Shown one piece after another: positions 1 through 8,568 of a stretch of DNA of 64,000 nt. Where the stretch lies: NCBI GenBank assembly GCA_043753895.1, contig JAYUWK010000073.1, positions 43,441 through 107,440 on the forward strand, given 5' to 3'. The DNA is from WLMZ01 sp043753895 (GTDB lineage Bacteria; Actinomycetota; Acidimicrobiia; Acidimicrobiales; Ilumatobacteraceae). Both the position numbers and the translations under genes were made by a program. Below the pieces are notes generated by a model. That model saw nothing but the letters and a program-made list of their open reading frames with translations. It was not told the origin of the DNA and did no database searches. The number at the start of each line of letters is the position of its first letter. Within the stretch, counting starts at the first letter, position 1.

Positions 1-91
1 CGTTGCCGACAAGCCCGAGAAGAAGTTGGCCATGCCGGGCGGCGGCGGTGGCGGTATGGGTGGTATGGGCGGTATGGGCGGCATGATGTAA
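1..91 (+). CDS. groL: Chaperonin GroEL, C-terminal end (partial)
   Basis: Only the last 29 codons and a TAA stop are inside the window. The reading frame starts at base 2. The sequence ends in a glycine/methionine tail with repeated GGM units, which is the disordered C-terminal tail typical of the cytosolic group I chaperonin that projects into the folding chamber. A strong intrinsic terminator follows about 60 bases later, as expected for the end of a highly expressed transcription unit. The assignment rests on the tail alone, but this tail is quite specific to GroEL. Confidence 0.85.
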   Translation, partial: VADKPEKKLAMPGGGGGGMGGMGGMGGMM

Positions 92-150
92 CCACTTCGG
101 TGGGAATACATGTGGGTACCCTCGGTGTTCAATCGAGTGTCCCCCCAAAC

Positions 151-189
151 AGCGGCCCCGGGTTCACTCCCGGGGCCGCTGCCTTTTTC
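151..189 (+). terminator. Rho-independent terminator after groEL
   Basis: A perfect 12-bp GC-rich stem (151-162 pairing with 169-180) with a 6-nt loop is followed by GCCTTTTTC. This is the clearest intrinsic terminator in the window and lies 60 bases after the groEL stop. Confidence 0.9.
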
Positions 190-249
190 AGGTGCTCGAC
201 TGTGCCGATTGCACTGGGCCGGTTGCTTGGTTGCCGGTAGCTTGGTCGC

Positions 250-846
250 ATGGCGTCTTCGGGCAAGCGTGCGTTCTGGATGCATCAGGCCGCCGAATAC
301 ATCTTGGGCATTGCGTTCGTCTCGCAGGGCCTGCAAAGCACAACGCCCATGATTCCCACGCTCATGGGTGGTCTGGTGGTGCTGAATACGGCATGTGCGA
401 AGGGTCCGTTGTCGGCGTTCCAGATCTTCGGGCGGCGTATGCACCGCACGCTCGATGGGGTGGTGATCATCGCGGTGGTGGTCGCCGCATTGCAGCCATT
501 TGCATCTATCGACAACGCGACGCGTGGCATCATGCTGTTCTTGGCCTTTGCGTTGGCGTTCATCTGGCTGCAGAGCGACTTCACCGAAAAAGCTGTCAAG
601 GCCGAGCAGTTCAAGGCGGCCAAGCTGGCTAAGGCAGCGGCCAAGTCGCAGTCATCGTCGACTGCGCCGAAGCCGACTGCGCCGAAGCCGAACGCGTCGA
701 AGCCGAACGCGTCGACGACCACGTCATCGTCCGCGTCGGCTGCTCCAAGTGCTGTGTCCGACGACAGCTTGGCGGCGTCCGCTGGCCGGGCTGCAGCCCG
801 CTTGTACGGTGGCGGCGTGAACGCGTACCGCAAACGTAAGGGCTGA
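250..846 (+). CDS. Small polytopic membrane protein with Ala/Lys/Pro/Ser tail
   Basis: 198 residues, no recognised family. The first 105 residues contain about four hydrophobic segments (roughly 15-30, 33-50, 68-86 and 89-106), so an integral inner-membrane protein is likely. Residues 115-165 form a low-complexity tail rich in Ala, Lys, Pro, Ser and Thr, including four 5-residue repeats of the TAPKP/NASKP type encoded by 15-bp tandem repeats. The C terminus is basic (ends RKRKG). The ATG at 250 is the first plausible start. Function is unknown. Confidence 0.7.
   Translation: MASSGKRAFWMHQAAEYILGIAFVSQGLQSTTPMIPTLMGGLVVLNTACAKGPLSAFQIFGRRMHRTLDGVVIIAVVVAALQPFASIDNATRGIMLFLAFALAFIWLQSDFTEKAVKAEQFKAAKLAKAAAKSQSSSTAPKPTAPKPNASKPNASTTTSSSASAAPSAVSDDSLAASAGRAAARLYGGGVNAYRKRKG
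661..720 (+). repeat. Four 15-bp in-frame tandem repeats
   Basis: Units 661-675 and 676-690 are identical. Units 691-705 and 706-720 are diverged versions. They encode TAPKP, TAPKP, NASKP and NASTT inside the membrane protein's low-complexity tail, so copy number changes would keep the frame. Confidence 0.8.
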
Positions 847-887
847 CAAACCGCCCGTTGAGGGCTCGCGGGCCTAGCCTTGGGGAT

Positions 888-1064
888 ATGTCGTTCGAAC
901 GCCCCGCCCCCGACCTCACCAAGCTGCTCGCCGCCTGGCAGGAGTGGGAGACCGGAGAGCAGACTCCGGGTCGGGTGTTGGCCGACCTCAAGAAGTCGGG
1001 CCTTGGCGATGTGCTCCACGAGTTGATCGATTCCGGTTGGGTGCCATCGGTTCCCTCGGCCTAG
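888..1064 (+). CDS. Conserved-looking 58-residue small protein
   Basis: A 58-residue soluble, mostly helical protein starting MSFERPAPDLTKLLAAW. A longer in-frame start exists at 858, but the ATG at 888 gives a more natural N terminus. It contains EWETGEQTPGRVLADLKKSGL and ends ten bases before the NUDIX gene start, so co-transcription with that gene is likely. I do not recognise a family. Coding is inferred from its composition and its tight spacing to the neighbour. Confidence 0.65.
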   Translation: MSFERPAPDLTKLLAAWQEWETGEQTPGRVLADLKKSGLGDVLHELIDSGWVPSVPSA

Positions 1065-1074
1065 ACCGCTGACG

Positions 1075-1767
1075 ATGTCAGCTCCGCGCCATCGTTCAGG
1101 CGGTGATCAGACCATTCCGCGTCCCGTTACGTGGCGACCCGGTGGTCCGGCTGCGTGGTCGGCCAATGTGCCCCACACCACCCACGCCGTGATTCAGGCG
1201 GTCGAACGTGCCGACCTCGGTCGGCAACCGGAGACCCCCACGTTTCCCGGAGCGCGGCCATCGGCGGTCTTGGTAGTGCTTGCCGACGGAGTTCGCGGTG
1301 CCGAGGTGCTGCTCACCAAGCGGGCGCAACATCTGCGCAATCACGCAGGTGAGATCAGTTTTCCAGGGGGTCGCATCGAGGCCGGCGAGTCGGCTGTCGA
1401 GGCGGCCATTCGTGAGGCACACGAGGAGGTCGCGCTGTCGCCCACGGACGTACGAGTGCGCGGGCAACTCAGCCACCTCTCCACCGTAGTGAGCCGCAGC
1501 TACATCGTGCCGTTGGTGGGCCACGTGGACCAGCCCCCACAACTGGTCGCAGACGCGACCGAGGTCGAGCGTATTCTGTGGGTGCCGCTCGTGGAACTGG
1601 CACACGCGGATACGTACCGCGAGGAGTGGTGGGGCACCCCGCCGCTCGATCGTCAGATGAACTTCTTCGAGCTCGACGACGAGACGATCTGGGGTGCCAC
1701 CGCCCGGATGCTCTATGAGTTGCTGTGCGTTGTCTACGGTCCCCCTGCCACGCGCACCGCCCTGTAG
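1075..1767 (+). CDS. NUDIX hydrolase, CoA-pyrophosphatase type (NudL/NUDT7-like)
   Basis: 230 residues. The Nudix box lies at about residues 98-121 with the GGRIEAGE core and REAHEE catalytic helix, and the usual final glycine is Ala. Just before it is LLTKRAQHLRNHAGEISFPGG (residues 79-99), which matches the extra UPF0035 signature that marks coenzyme A diphosphatases. The likely reaction is cleavage of CoA or acyl-CoA to 4'-phosphopantetheine and 3',5'-ADP with a divalent metal. About 50 N-terminal residues precede the domain. Its 3' end overlaps the convergent phospholipase gene by 34 bp. Substrate is inferred from the signature. Confidence 0.85.
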   Translation: MSAPRHRSGGDQTIPRPVTWRPGGPAAWSANVPHTTHAVIQAVERADLGRQPETPTFPGARPSAVLVVLADGVRGAEVLLTKRAQHLRNHAGEISFPGGRIEAGESAVEAAIREAHEEVALSPTDVRVRGQLSHLSTVVSRSYIVPLVGHVDQPPQLVADATEVERILWVPLVELAHADTYREEWWGTPPLDRQMNFFELDDETIWGATARMLYELLCVVYGPPATRTAL

Positions 1768-2234
1768 AAGGTGACGGCCCACCAGTAGCACGAGGGCCGC
1801 TCTAAGAACCAGCGGTTCGCACAGTGCGCCGACATGTCTGCCAACAACTGTCGGTCGATGTGCAGGCGGCTGATGCCGTTCCAATACTGGCCGGAGCCGC
1901 CATAGCGACGCTCGAGGAGCCGGGTATTGCGATAGCCGAAGTCATGTCGACGGCAGGGCTCGGTGAAATTAAACGTGCGACCCGTGCTCCCGACGAACGG
2001 CGCCGAGCACAGGTCGGTGCTCCAATCGAACCACGCGTTGCCCGAGATACCGTCGGGGCCGACGTGCAGGCGCGCTCTGGCGGAGAACTCACCGAGCGGC
2101 ATGCCGTAGAGCATTCGTTGGACGTACGCGACGTCAATGGTCGCGTTGCCGCCGGATGCATGCGCCGTGCGTGCAATGAGTGAGACAGTCAACAGACTCG
2201 TGACTGCGACGAGGACACGGGCGAAACGCCACAT
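1734..2234 (-). CDS. Secreted prokaryotic phospholipase A2
   Basis: 166 residues with an N-terminal signal peptide (MWRFARVLVAVTSLL..., probable cleavage near AHA-S at residue 27). The mature part contains CSAPFVGSTGRTFNF and then CRRHDFGYRN (residues 94-103). This combination is the signature of the bacterial/fungal PLA2 family, in which His97-Asp98 form the catalytic dyad. Further cysteines (C76, C94 and two near the C terminus) could make two disulfides. It likely hydrolyses the sn-2 ester of phospholipids outside the cell with calcium. The gene converges on and overlaps the NUDIX gene by 34 bp. Confidence 0.88.
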   Translation of the reverse strand: MWRFARVLVAVTSLLTVSLIARTAHASGGNATIDVAYVQRMLYGMPLGEFSARARLHVGPDGISGNAWFDWSTDLCSAPFVGSTGRTFNFTEPCRRHDFGYRNTRLLERRYGGSGQYWNGISRLHIDRQLLADMSAHCANRWFLERPSCYWWAVTFYRAVRVAGGP

Positions 2235-2903
2235 GGTGCCCCCTCAGTTGGTGCCGACCGGAGTCGGCGCTGGTGTGGAACCGGCCTCGGCCGGTGAGGT
2301 GATTCAAGCGGCGTCGCGACGCGTGCGCAACCTCGGTTCCGGTGTTTTACGCAAGGGATTGCAGCAGCGCCCAACCAGCGGCCACTTCTCACTGCCCACT
2401 GGCGGTCATCTGCCTCTGCCCGCTGACGGCAATCTGAACGCTCAATGTGGTCGGAGAATGCAGGAGGCCGTGGTGCGTACCAACACTTCAGGAGCACCCA
2501 TCCGCGCAGAACGCCGGTTCTATGCGCGCTGACGCGGCGCGTTGCGGGGCGGCGCGTTGCGGCCGGTCTGCAGTCCGGGGGTTTGGTCACTCCGTACCCA
2601 CCGCCGTGGCAAACTCACCATGCCCTGTCGCATCTGCCCACCTCCCCGGAAATCTGCCTGAGGGAACACGTCAACTTTTGATATGTTCGCTCATCCAAAT
2701 CCAAGAGCGCCGGGACGGACAGCAGCGAGAGTGCCGCCCCGAAGAGTCCACCCATTGCGGCGCATCGGTGCTGCACCATCAGGTCGGATATTTTGCGAGC
2801 TACCAGGAAGGCGGAACCCGGAATCCACAACGCTCAGCGTTCACCGCGACGAGGGGTCTGTTGGCCGACCGCGCGCAGATTCTGGTGACAACCAACAGCC
2901 GAT
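2235..2903. other. 669-bp stretch without a supportable gene
   Basis: Upstream of the phospholipase gene and downstream of the decarboxylase gene. Several short open frames exist but none has a family signature or convincing codon bias. The best is a 71-codon minus-strand frame (2615-2830) with one hydrophobic segment, which I could not support. The region includes an imperfect tandem duplication of GGCGCGTTGCGG near 2535-2562. Promoters for the phospholipase gene must lie here, but I see no clear hexamers. Confidence 0.5.
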
Positions 2904-4310
2904 CTATGCGAGCGATTGGAGCAGGTTCCAGCCCGCGGCCACGTGGCGTTGCTCGGTCAAGCGCGCACCGATGGAGAAACGCAGACAGCTTGCGCCATCG
3001 AGCACTGTGCGCGTGAACAGCGCCGAACCGGTGGCGTTGGCCCGCTCGATGAGTTCGTCGGTTGCAGCATCGCCGGCGCGTAGCCGCAGGCAGAGCAGGT
3101 TCAGCGGATGCGGTGCCACGACCTCGAAGCGATCGTCAGTCTGCACCCACTCGGCGAGCAACTGCGTGAGCCGGACGTGCTCGAGGATCATCGCTCGCAC
3201 GGGCTCGACGCCGTCGCAGCGCAACGCGAACCAGAGCTTGAGCGAGCGGAAGCGCCGGCCGAGCGGAATCTGCCAATCGCGGTAATCGATGGCTGCGCCT
3301 GTTTCGGCGGCCTTCGATCGCAGGTATTCAGGCAGGATGCTGAGGGCACCGAGCAGGGCGGTGCGATCGGCGGTCCAGAACAAGTCGCAGTCGAAGTTGA
3401 TGCCCATCCATTTGTGGGGATTGGTGCAATAACTGTCGGCGAACTCGAGTCCATCGTTGACCCAGCGGTACTCGGGTACGAGCGCAGCAATGCCGCTCAT
3501 CGCAGCATCGACGTGCAGCCACAATCCGCTGGCGCTGCAGACCTCAGCGATTGCCGGCGTTGGGTCGAAGGCCGTTGAACTGGTGGTGCCGTGCGACGAA
3601 CACACGAAGAACGGGGTCAGACCGGCAGAGAGATCGGCCTCGACCATACGCTGCAGTTCGTCGGCACGCATTGCGAACGTGTTGTCGACAGGCACCATGC
3701 GCATGCGTTCCATACCGATACCGGCGATTCGCAAGCCCTTCTCGATGCTGCTGTGCGCCTGCGTAGTTGTATATGCAACAAGATTGCCGGTGTCGCCGTC
3801 GAGGTTGACATTACCGCCGGTTGCGCGCCACCGTGCCGCCAGGATTGCCGCGAGCGTGGCCTCGGAAGCGGACCCGTGGATGACGCCTCCACCCGCTTCG
3901 GAGTCGGTGCGGAAGCGCTCGGGCAGGCCGAGCAGTTCCTGCATCCAGTCGAGCATCAGCGTCTCGACCTCGGTACATGCCGGACTGGTGATCCAGCTCA
4001 TGCCCTGCACGCCGAGTCCCGCAGTGGCGAGTTCGGCCAGGATCGACGAGTACGACGAGTTGCTCGGAAAGTAGGCGAAGAACGATGGGTGCTGCCAGTG
4101 GGTGAGGCCCGGCATGATCACGGTGTCGAGATCGCGCAACACCGAGTCGAACGACTCGAGCGAGATCGGTGGGTGCAACGGCAGCGCAGCGCGGATGGCC
4201 CCTGGATGCAGTGCCGGATTCGAGACGGGGTACTGCTCGACGCCCTCGATGTAGTCGGTGATCCAATCGATGAGCGCGTAGCCGTTGTTGCGAAACTCTT
4301 CCGGGGTCAC
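2904..4310 (-). CDS. PLP-dependent group II decarboxylase (aromatic-L-amino-acid decarboxylase family)
   Basis: 468 residues, full length for the family. The N terminus (EEFRNNGYALIDWITDYIE) and the HWQHPSFFAYFPSNSS block at about 71-86 match aromatic amino acid/tyrosine decarboxylases. HVDAA (about 266-270) supplies the Asp that contacts the pyridine nitrogen, and NPHKWM (about 297-302) carries the PLP-binding Lys300. The expected reaction is decarboxylation of an aromatic amino acid to its amine and CO2. The substrate cannot be told from the sequence. The gene is divergent from the epoxide-hydrolase-like gene, with about 60 bases between their starts. Confidence 0.9.
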   Translation of the reverse strand: MTPEEFRNNGYALIDWITDYIEGVEQYPVSNPALHPGAIRAALPLHPPISLESFDSVLRDLDTVIMPGLTHWQHPSFFAYFPSNSSYSSILAELATAGLGVQGMSWITSPACTEVETLMLDWMQELLGLPERFRTDSEAGGGVIHGSASEATLAAILAARWRATGGNVNLDGDTGNLVAYTTTQAHSSIEKGLRIAGIGMERMRMVPVDNTFAMRADELQRMVEADLSAGLTPFFVCSSHGTTSSTAFDPTPAIAEVCSASGLWLHVDAAMSGIAALVPEYRWVNDGLEFADSYCTNPHKWMGINFDCDLFWTADRTALLGALSILPEYLRSKAAETGAAIDYRDWQIPLGRRFRSLKLWFALRCDGVEPVRAMILEHVRLTQLLAEWVQTDDRFEVVAPHPLNLLCLRLRAGDAATDELIERANATGSALFTRTVLDGASCLRFSIGARLTEQRHVAAGWNLLQSLA

Positions 4311-4372
4311 GATTCCCTACGGTAACCGTGCCTGCTGCGTTCGGCGACCCTCGGGCTGCGTACCCTTCGCAC

Positions 4373-5314
4373 ATGGAGACGAACAATGCATCCATCGACC
4401 CGGCGCAGTTTGCGATCCACACGGCATCACTGCGGGGGTTTCAGCAGGCATTCGTGCGGGAGGGCGTCGGCGGAGTGCCGCTGCTCTGCGTGCATGGTTG
4501 GCCGGAGACGATGCGCATCTTCTGGAAGGTGATCGCACCATTGGCAGCGGCTGGCTTCGAGGTGATCGTGCCCGACTTACGCGGCTTCGGTGCCAGCGAA
4601 TTGGGCCCCGACGGATTTCACGATGTGCCCTCGCACGCACGCGATTTGTACGCGCTCGTGCACGATCACCTCGGGCACGAATCAGTGGTGCTGGTGGGCG
4701 GCGATCTGGGTGGTCCGATCATCCAAGACCTTGCCCTGCGGCATCCTGAATGGGTGGACCGCATGGTGTTGTTCAACTCGCCGTTGCCGTACCTGAAGCA
4801 AGAGATGGCGGCGATCAATGGCACGCGCGCGCCGCGCGAGGCCGCCGACTACTTCATCCGTCAAGGCACCGACCCTGACGCGCTTGCGGATGAACTGTCC
4901 ACTCCCGAGCAACGACGGCGGTACATCGCCACGTTCTACACGAGTCGCTTCTGGGCGCACCCGGGTGCGTTTGCCGCACCGGGCGAGGTGGACTTCCACA
5001 GCGAACCCTTCGCCGACGCGGCGTCGCTGCGGGCAAGCTTCGGCGGTTACGAGAGTGCCTTCAATCCAGTGGCGCGCAGCGAACCGCCATTGTGGGGCCG
5101 CAACGATCACACTCGTACGTTGATTCTGCACGGCACCAGCGACCACGTGATCTATCCGGCCTTTGACCGTATGGCAGCCGCGGTATTCGCCAATCATGTC
5201 GGGCCGTTCTTGCTCCGCGATTGCGGGCACTTCGTGCCGTGGGAGGCACAGCATGCGCTGGTGAGCGGAACCACTGCGTTCTGCAGTGACCTGTTGGCTC
5301 ACCACCGAGGCTGA
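4373..5314 (+). CDS. Alpha/beta hydrolase, epoxide hydrolase/haloalkane dehalogenase type
   Basis: 313 residues from the ATG at 4373. A longer frame opens at 4328 but adds only a non-conserved stub. HGWPE (41-45) is the oxyanion-hole motif of epoxide hydrolases. The nucleophile elbow reads VGGDLGG with Asp111, so the nucleophile is an aspartate rather than a serine, as in epoxide hydrolases and haloalkane dehalogenases. The C-terminal DCGHFVPWEAQ supplies the catalytic His. The two lid tyrosines that separate epoxide hydrolases from dehalogenases cannot be placed with certainty, so the substrate stays open. Confidence 0.85.
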   Translation: METNNASIDPAQFAIHTASLRGFQQAFVREGVGGVPLLCVHGWPETMRIFWKVIAPLAAAGFEVIVPDLRGFGASELGPDGFHDVPSHARDLYALVHDHLGHESVVLVGGDLGGPIIQDLALRHPEWVDRMVLFNSPLPYLKQEMAAINGTRAPREAADYFIRQGTDPDALADELSTPEQRRRYIATFYTSRFWAHPGAFAAPGEVDFHSEPFADAASLRASFGGYESAFNPVARSEPPLWGRNDHTRTLILHGTSDHVIYPAFDRMAAAVFANHVGPFLLRDCGHFVPWEAQHALVSGTTAFCSDLLAHHRG

Positions 5315-5326
5315 GTTCTGCCCGCG

Positions 5327-5671
5327 CTACGGATGGCCGGCATTGAGGGCGGCGTCTCGGGCCCTCACCGCGCGTGCCACGCGCCAGAAGATGAATGCAA
5401 CACCGAGGATGAGCAGACCGAACGTGACGTACTGCAGGGCTCCACCACGGTCGCCGGCCTGGGTCGGTTCGATACCGCAGTCGGGGAGATCGACCGAATT
5501 GTTCAGGCACTCTGACAAATCACGCTTGGTGTTGAGGAAATCGTTGTTGATCGATGTCGTGGTCACCGCCTGATCGTTGCCGGCACCTGAATTGGGCGGG
5601 ACGCTGGCAAAAGCGCGCGCCGGGGCGAGCACCGCCACCACCGCGAGAACGAGCACGAACCATCGACGCAT
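5327..5671 (-). CDS. Small secreted/membrane-anchored protein
   Basis: 114 residues from the ATG at 5671 (MRRWFVLVLAVVAVLAPARAFA). The N terminus is a signal peptide, the middle (about 25-75) is an extracytoplasmic segment with two cysteines (ECLNNSVDLPDCG), and about 78-97 (YVTFGLLILGVAFIFW) is a second hydrophobic segment followed by a basic tail RVARAVRARDAALN. This implies a membrane-anchored external domain with a short cytoplasmic end. No family recognised. It is divergent from guaA with a 57-bp gap, and its stop lies 12 bp from the end of the convergent hydrolase gene. Confidence 0.65.
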   Translation of the reverse strand: MRRWFVLVLAVVAVLAPARAFASVPPNSGAGNDQAVTTTSINNDFLNTKRDLSECLNNSVDLPDCGIEPTQAGDRGGALQYVTFGLLILGVAFIFWRVARAVRARDAALNAGHP

Positions 5672-5728
5672 GTATGCATCGTCGCGCGTACTGGCTCGCT
5701 GCGCCCAGCGGGGGCTAGATTCAACCCC

Positions 5729-7279
5729 TTGACCGACAACACCGACACCGTATTCGTCGTTGACTTTGGCGCTCAGTACGCGCAGCTCATCGCCCGCCGC
5801 GTTCGCGAGCTCAACGTGTACAGCGAGATCGTCCCGCACCGCATCACGGCCGAGGAGATCGCTCGTCGCAAGCCGGTGGCGATCATCTTGTCGGGTGGCC
5901 CCAAGAGCGTGCACGTCGACGGTGCCCCATCGCTCGACCCGGCCATTTACGACCTGGGCATTCCGATCTTGGGTATCTGTTACGGCGTGCAGTTGATCGC
6001 GCAGCAGCTTGCCGGTGGCGAGGTCGGCCGTGGCATGCGCGGCGAATACGGGCGGGCGCGCCTCACCATCACCGATCCGTCGTCGCAGCTACTCGCGGGA
6101 CTGCCCGCCGAGCAAGACGTATGGATGAGCCACTTCGATGCCGTCGTGCAGGCGCCGGCCGGATTCATCGTTACGGCATCCACGCCCGATGCTCCTGTCG
6201 CCGCACTGGAATGCGCCGACCGCAAGATCTGGGGTGTGCAGTTCCACCCTGAGGTCGTGCACACGCCGTTCGGGATGCAGGTACTCCAGCGCTTCCTGCA
6301 CGATCTCGCCGGTTGCGAGCCCACGTGGACGATGTCCTCGGTCATCGATGATCAGATCGCCGCAGTGCGCGCGCAGGTCGGGAGCCACCGGGTCATCTGT
6401 GGTCTCTCCGGTGGTGTCGACTCCGCGGTGGCGGCTGCCTTGGTGCATCGTGCGATCGGCTCGCAGCTCACCTGTGTGTACGTCGATACCGGGTTGATGC
6501 GCAAGGGTGAGAGCGACCAAGTGGTCGAGACCTTCCGGCGCAACATGGGGATCGAATTGATCCACGTCAACGCCGGGCAGCGTTTCTTCGAGCGCCTTGG
6601 CGATGTGGTCGAACCGGAGGCCAAGCGCAAGATCATCGGCGAACTGTTCGTGCGGATCTTCGAAGAAAACACCGGCGGGCTCACCGATGCGCTGTTCCTG
6701 GTGCAGGGAACGCTGTACCCCGACGTCATCGAAAGCGGTGGCAGCGATGGCACGGCCTCGGTGATCAAGAGCCACCACAACGTGGGTGGCCTTCCCGAGG
6801 ACATGACGCTGAAGTTGGTCGAGCCGCTGCGCAGCCTGTTCAAGGACGAAGTTCGCCGGCTCGGGTCCGAGCTCGGTCTACCCGATGAGATCGTGTGGCG
6901 TCAGCCGTTCCCCGGCCCCGGTCTTGGTGTGCGTATCATCGGTGAGGTCACACCCGAGCGCGTTGCGATTCTGCAAGAGGCTGACTTCATCGTGCGCGAG
7001 GAGATCCGCCTTGCCGGGCTCGAACGCGAGATCTGGCAGGCGTTCGCAGTGCTCGCCGATATCCGTTCGGTTGGGGTGATGGGCGACGAGCGCACATATG
7101 CGCACCCCATCATCATCCGTGCCGTCACGAGCGACGATGCGATGACCGCCGACTGGGCGCGGCTGCCGTACGACTTGCTCGAGCGGATGGCCAGTCGCAT
7201 CATCAACGAAGTCGCGGGCATCAACCGGGTGGTCTACGACATCACCTCGAAACCGCCCGGAACGATCGAGTGGGAATAG
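5729..7279 (+). CDS. guaA: GMP synthase (glutamine-hydrolysing)
   Basis: 516 residues, normal length, starting at a TTG codon (5729). The N-terminal class I glutamine amidotransferase domain has GICYGVQL with the nucleophilic Cys and the downstream QFHPEV His/Glu pair. The ATP-pyrophosphatase domain begins with the PP-loop GLSGGVDSAV. The C-terminal dimerisation domain ends in the conserved SKPPGTIEWE. The enzyme converts XMP, ATP and glutamine to GMP in purine biosynthesis. It stands alone here and is followed by an NlpC/P60 gene 53 bases later. Confidence 0.98.
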   Translation: MTDNTDTVFVVDFGAQYAQLIARRVRELNVYSEIVPHRITAEEIARRKPVAIILSGGPKSVHVDGAPSLDPAIYDLGIPILGICYGVQLIAQQLAGGEVGRGMRGEYGRARLTITDPSSQLLAGLPAEQDVWMSHFDAVVQAPAGFIVTASTPDAPVAALECADRKIWGVQFHPEVVHTPFGMQVLQRFLHDLAGCEPTWTMSSVIDDQIAAVRAQVGSHRVICGLSGGVDSAVAAALVHRAIGSQLTCVYVDTGLMRKGESDQVVETFRRNMGIELIHVNAGQRFFERLGDVVEPEAKRKIIGELFVRIFEENTGGLTDALFLVQGTLYPDVIESGGSDGTASVIKSHHNVGGLPEDMTLKLVEPLRSLFKDEVRRLGSELGLPDEIVWRQPFPGPGLGVRIIGEVTPERVAILQEADFIVREEIRLAGLEREIWQAFAVLADIRSVGVMGDERTYAHPIIIRAVTSDDAMTADWARLPYDLLERMASRIINEVAGINRVVYDITSKPPGTIEWE

Positions 7280-7332
7280 TTTCTCCGCCGTTTCGCAACG
7301 CAACCGTAATAATTGATAGAGTCTAAGCCATC

Positions 7333-8535
7333 ATGCGTCGCCCCCGAACTCTTCGACTAGCGATCGGAATGGCCCTCGTGCTGTTCGGCGGGGCGATCTC
7401 GCTGCAGCCGGCGTCCGCCGATGGTGTCTCTGATCAGCAGGCAGAGGTGAAGCGTGTGCTCGCCCGGATCGATGCGCTCGACCAGAAGTCGTCCCAGTTC
7501 GCCGAGTTGGGTGCGCAAGCCCTCGATCAAAAGGCCCAGCTCGACGCTGAGATTGCGGTGTCGCAGACCAAGGTTGCGGCGCAGCAGGCTGAGCTCAACA
7601 CTCTTGCCGGCGAACTCTCGCAGGTCGCAGTCCAAAAGGTGATGGGTGGCGGCAGCGGAGCCATGGGTCCGCTGTTCACCGATCCTGCCGCGATCGACGA
7701 TGGTCTGCAGCGCGATCACCTTGCCCGAGTAGCCGTTAACGCCGGTGCGGCCACCACCGATGACTACGAGTCGCTGCTGAAGGCGCTCGATCAAGAGCAA
7801 AAGGTGTTGGAGAAGAAGCAGAAGAAGGCCACCGGCTTGGCCACCAACGCCGAGAAGAATCGAATCGCGGCTGATCAGGCCGCCGCCGATGCCACGAATC
7901 AGCTCGCCTCTGCCAAAGCCAAGTTGGGCGTGTTGGTCGAGCAGGAACAGCAGCGTCAGGCCGCCGCGGCTCAGCGTCAGTTCGAACGGCAACTCAAGTC
8001 CCAGCAAGCAGCCGCAGCGCAAGTTGCGGCGGCAAAAAAGCCAGCGGCGAGCGCCGGTAGCAACGGTTCGGGTACGGGCGCGGGTGACAGCGGCGGAGGT
8101 GGTGCGAGTGCGGGTGGCGACGCGAACTCGGGCAGCGACCCTGGGTCCAACGCCGGTGATGGTGGCTCGTACGTGCCGGTCTCGGGTCAAGCGGGCGTCG
8201 CAGTCAATGCCGCGCGTAGCCAGTTGGGTGTTCCGTATCGATTCGCCGCCATGGAGCCCGGGGTTGCCTTCGATTGTTCGGGAATCACGGCGTGGGCGTG
8301 GGGACGAGCCGGTGTGTCGCTCCCGCATCAGTCACGCCAACAGTACGCCTCGATTCCACACGTCGCTACTGCGGATGCTCAGCCCGGCGACCTCATCTTC
8401 TACTACTCACCGATCAGCCACGTCGGTATCTACATGGGCGGTGGAACCATGATCCACGCCCCGCAAACTGGGTCAGTGGTTTCGTACGCTCAGGTGAACT
8501 GGGGCAAAGTTCTCGGTGTCGGTCGACCGGGCTAG
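7333..8535 (+). CDS. Secreted NlpC/P60 peptidoglycan endopeptidase with coiled-coil N terminus
   Basis: 400 residues. A signal peptide (about 1-29, ending ASA) is followed by long Ala/Gln/Lys-rich coiled-coil regions (about 35-110 and 150-235), a Gly/Ser/Asp-rich linker (about 238-275), and a C-terminal NlpC/P60 domain. The catalytic Cys sits in FDCSGITAW, and the His residues in SHVGIYMG and MIHAP. The architecture resembles actinobacterial RipA-type hydrolases that cut stem peptides during cell separation, with the coiled coil often autoinhibitory or a divisome-binding region. It stands alone between guaA and the APH-type gene. Confidence 0.92.
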   Translation: MRRPRTLRLAIGMALVLFGGAISLQPASADGVSDQQAEVKRVLARIDALDQKSSQFAELGAQALDQKAQLDAEIAVSQTKVAAQQAELNTLAGELSQVAVQKVMGGGSGAMGPLFTDPAAIDDGLQRDHLARVAVNAGAATTDDYESLLKALDQEQKVLEKKQKKATGLATNAEKNRIAADQAAADATNQLASAKAKLGVLVEQEQQRQAAAAQRQFERQLKSQQAAAAQVAAAKKPAASAGSNGSGTGAGDSGGGGASAGGDANSGSDPGSNAGDGGSYVPVSGQAGVAVNAARSQLGVPYRFAAMEPGVAFDCSGITAWAWGRAGVSLPHQSRQQYASIPHVATADAQPGDLIFYYSPISHVGIYMGGGTMIHAPQTGSVVSYAQVNWGKVLGVGRPG

Positions 8536-8568
8536 TGCTCGTTGTTCGCTGGGCGCTACGGTCGCTCC

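Noticed and set aside
2615..2830. A 71-codon minus-strand frame with one hydrophobic segment
   Set aside because: Third-position GC is only moderate, there is no Shine-Dalgarno and no family match.
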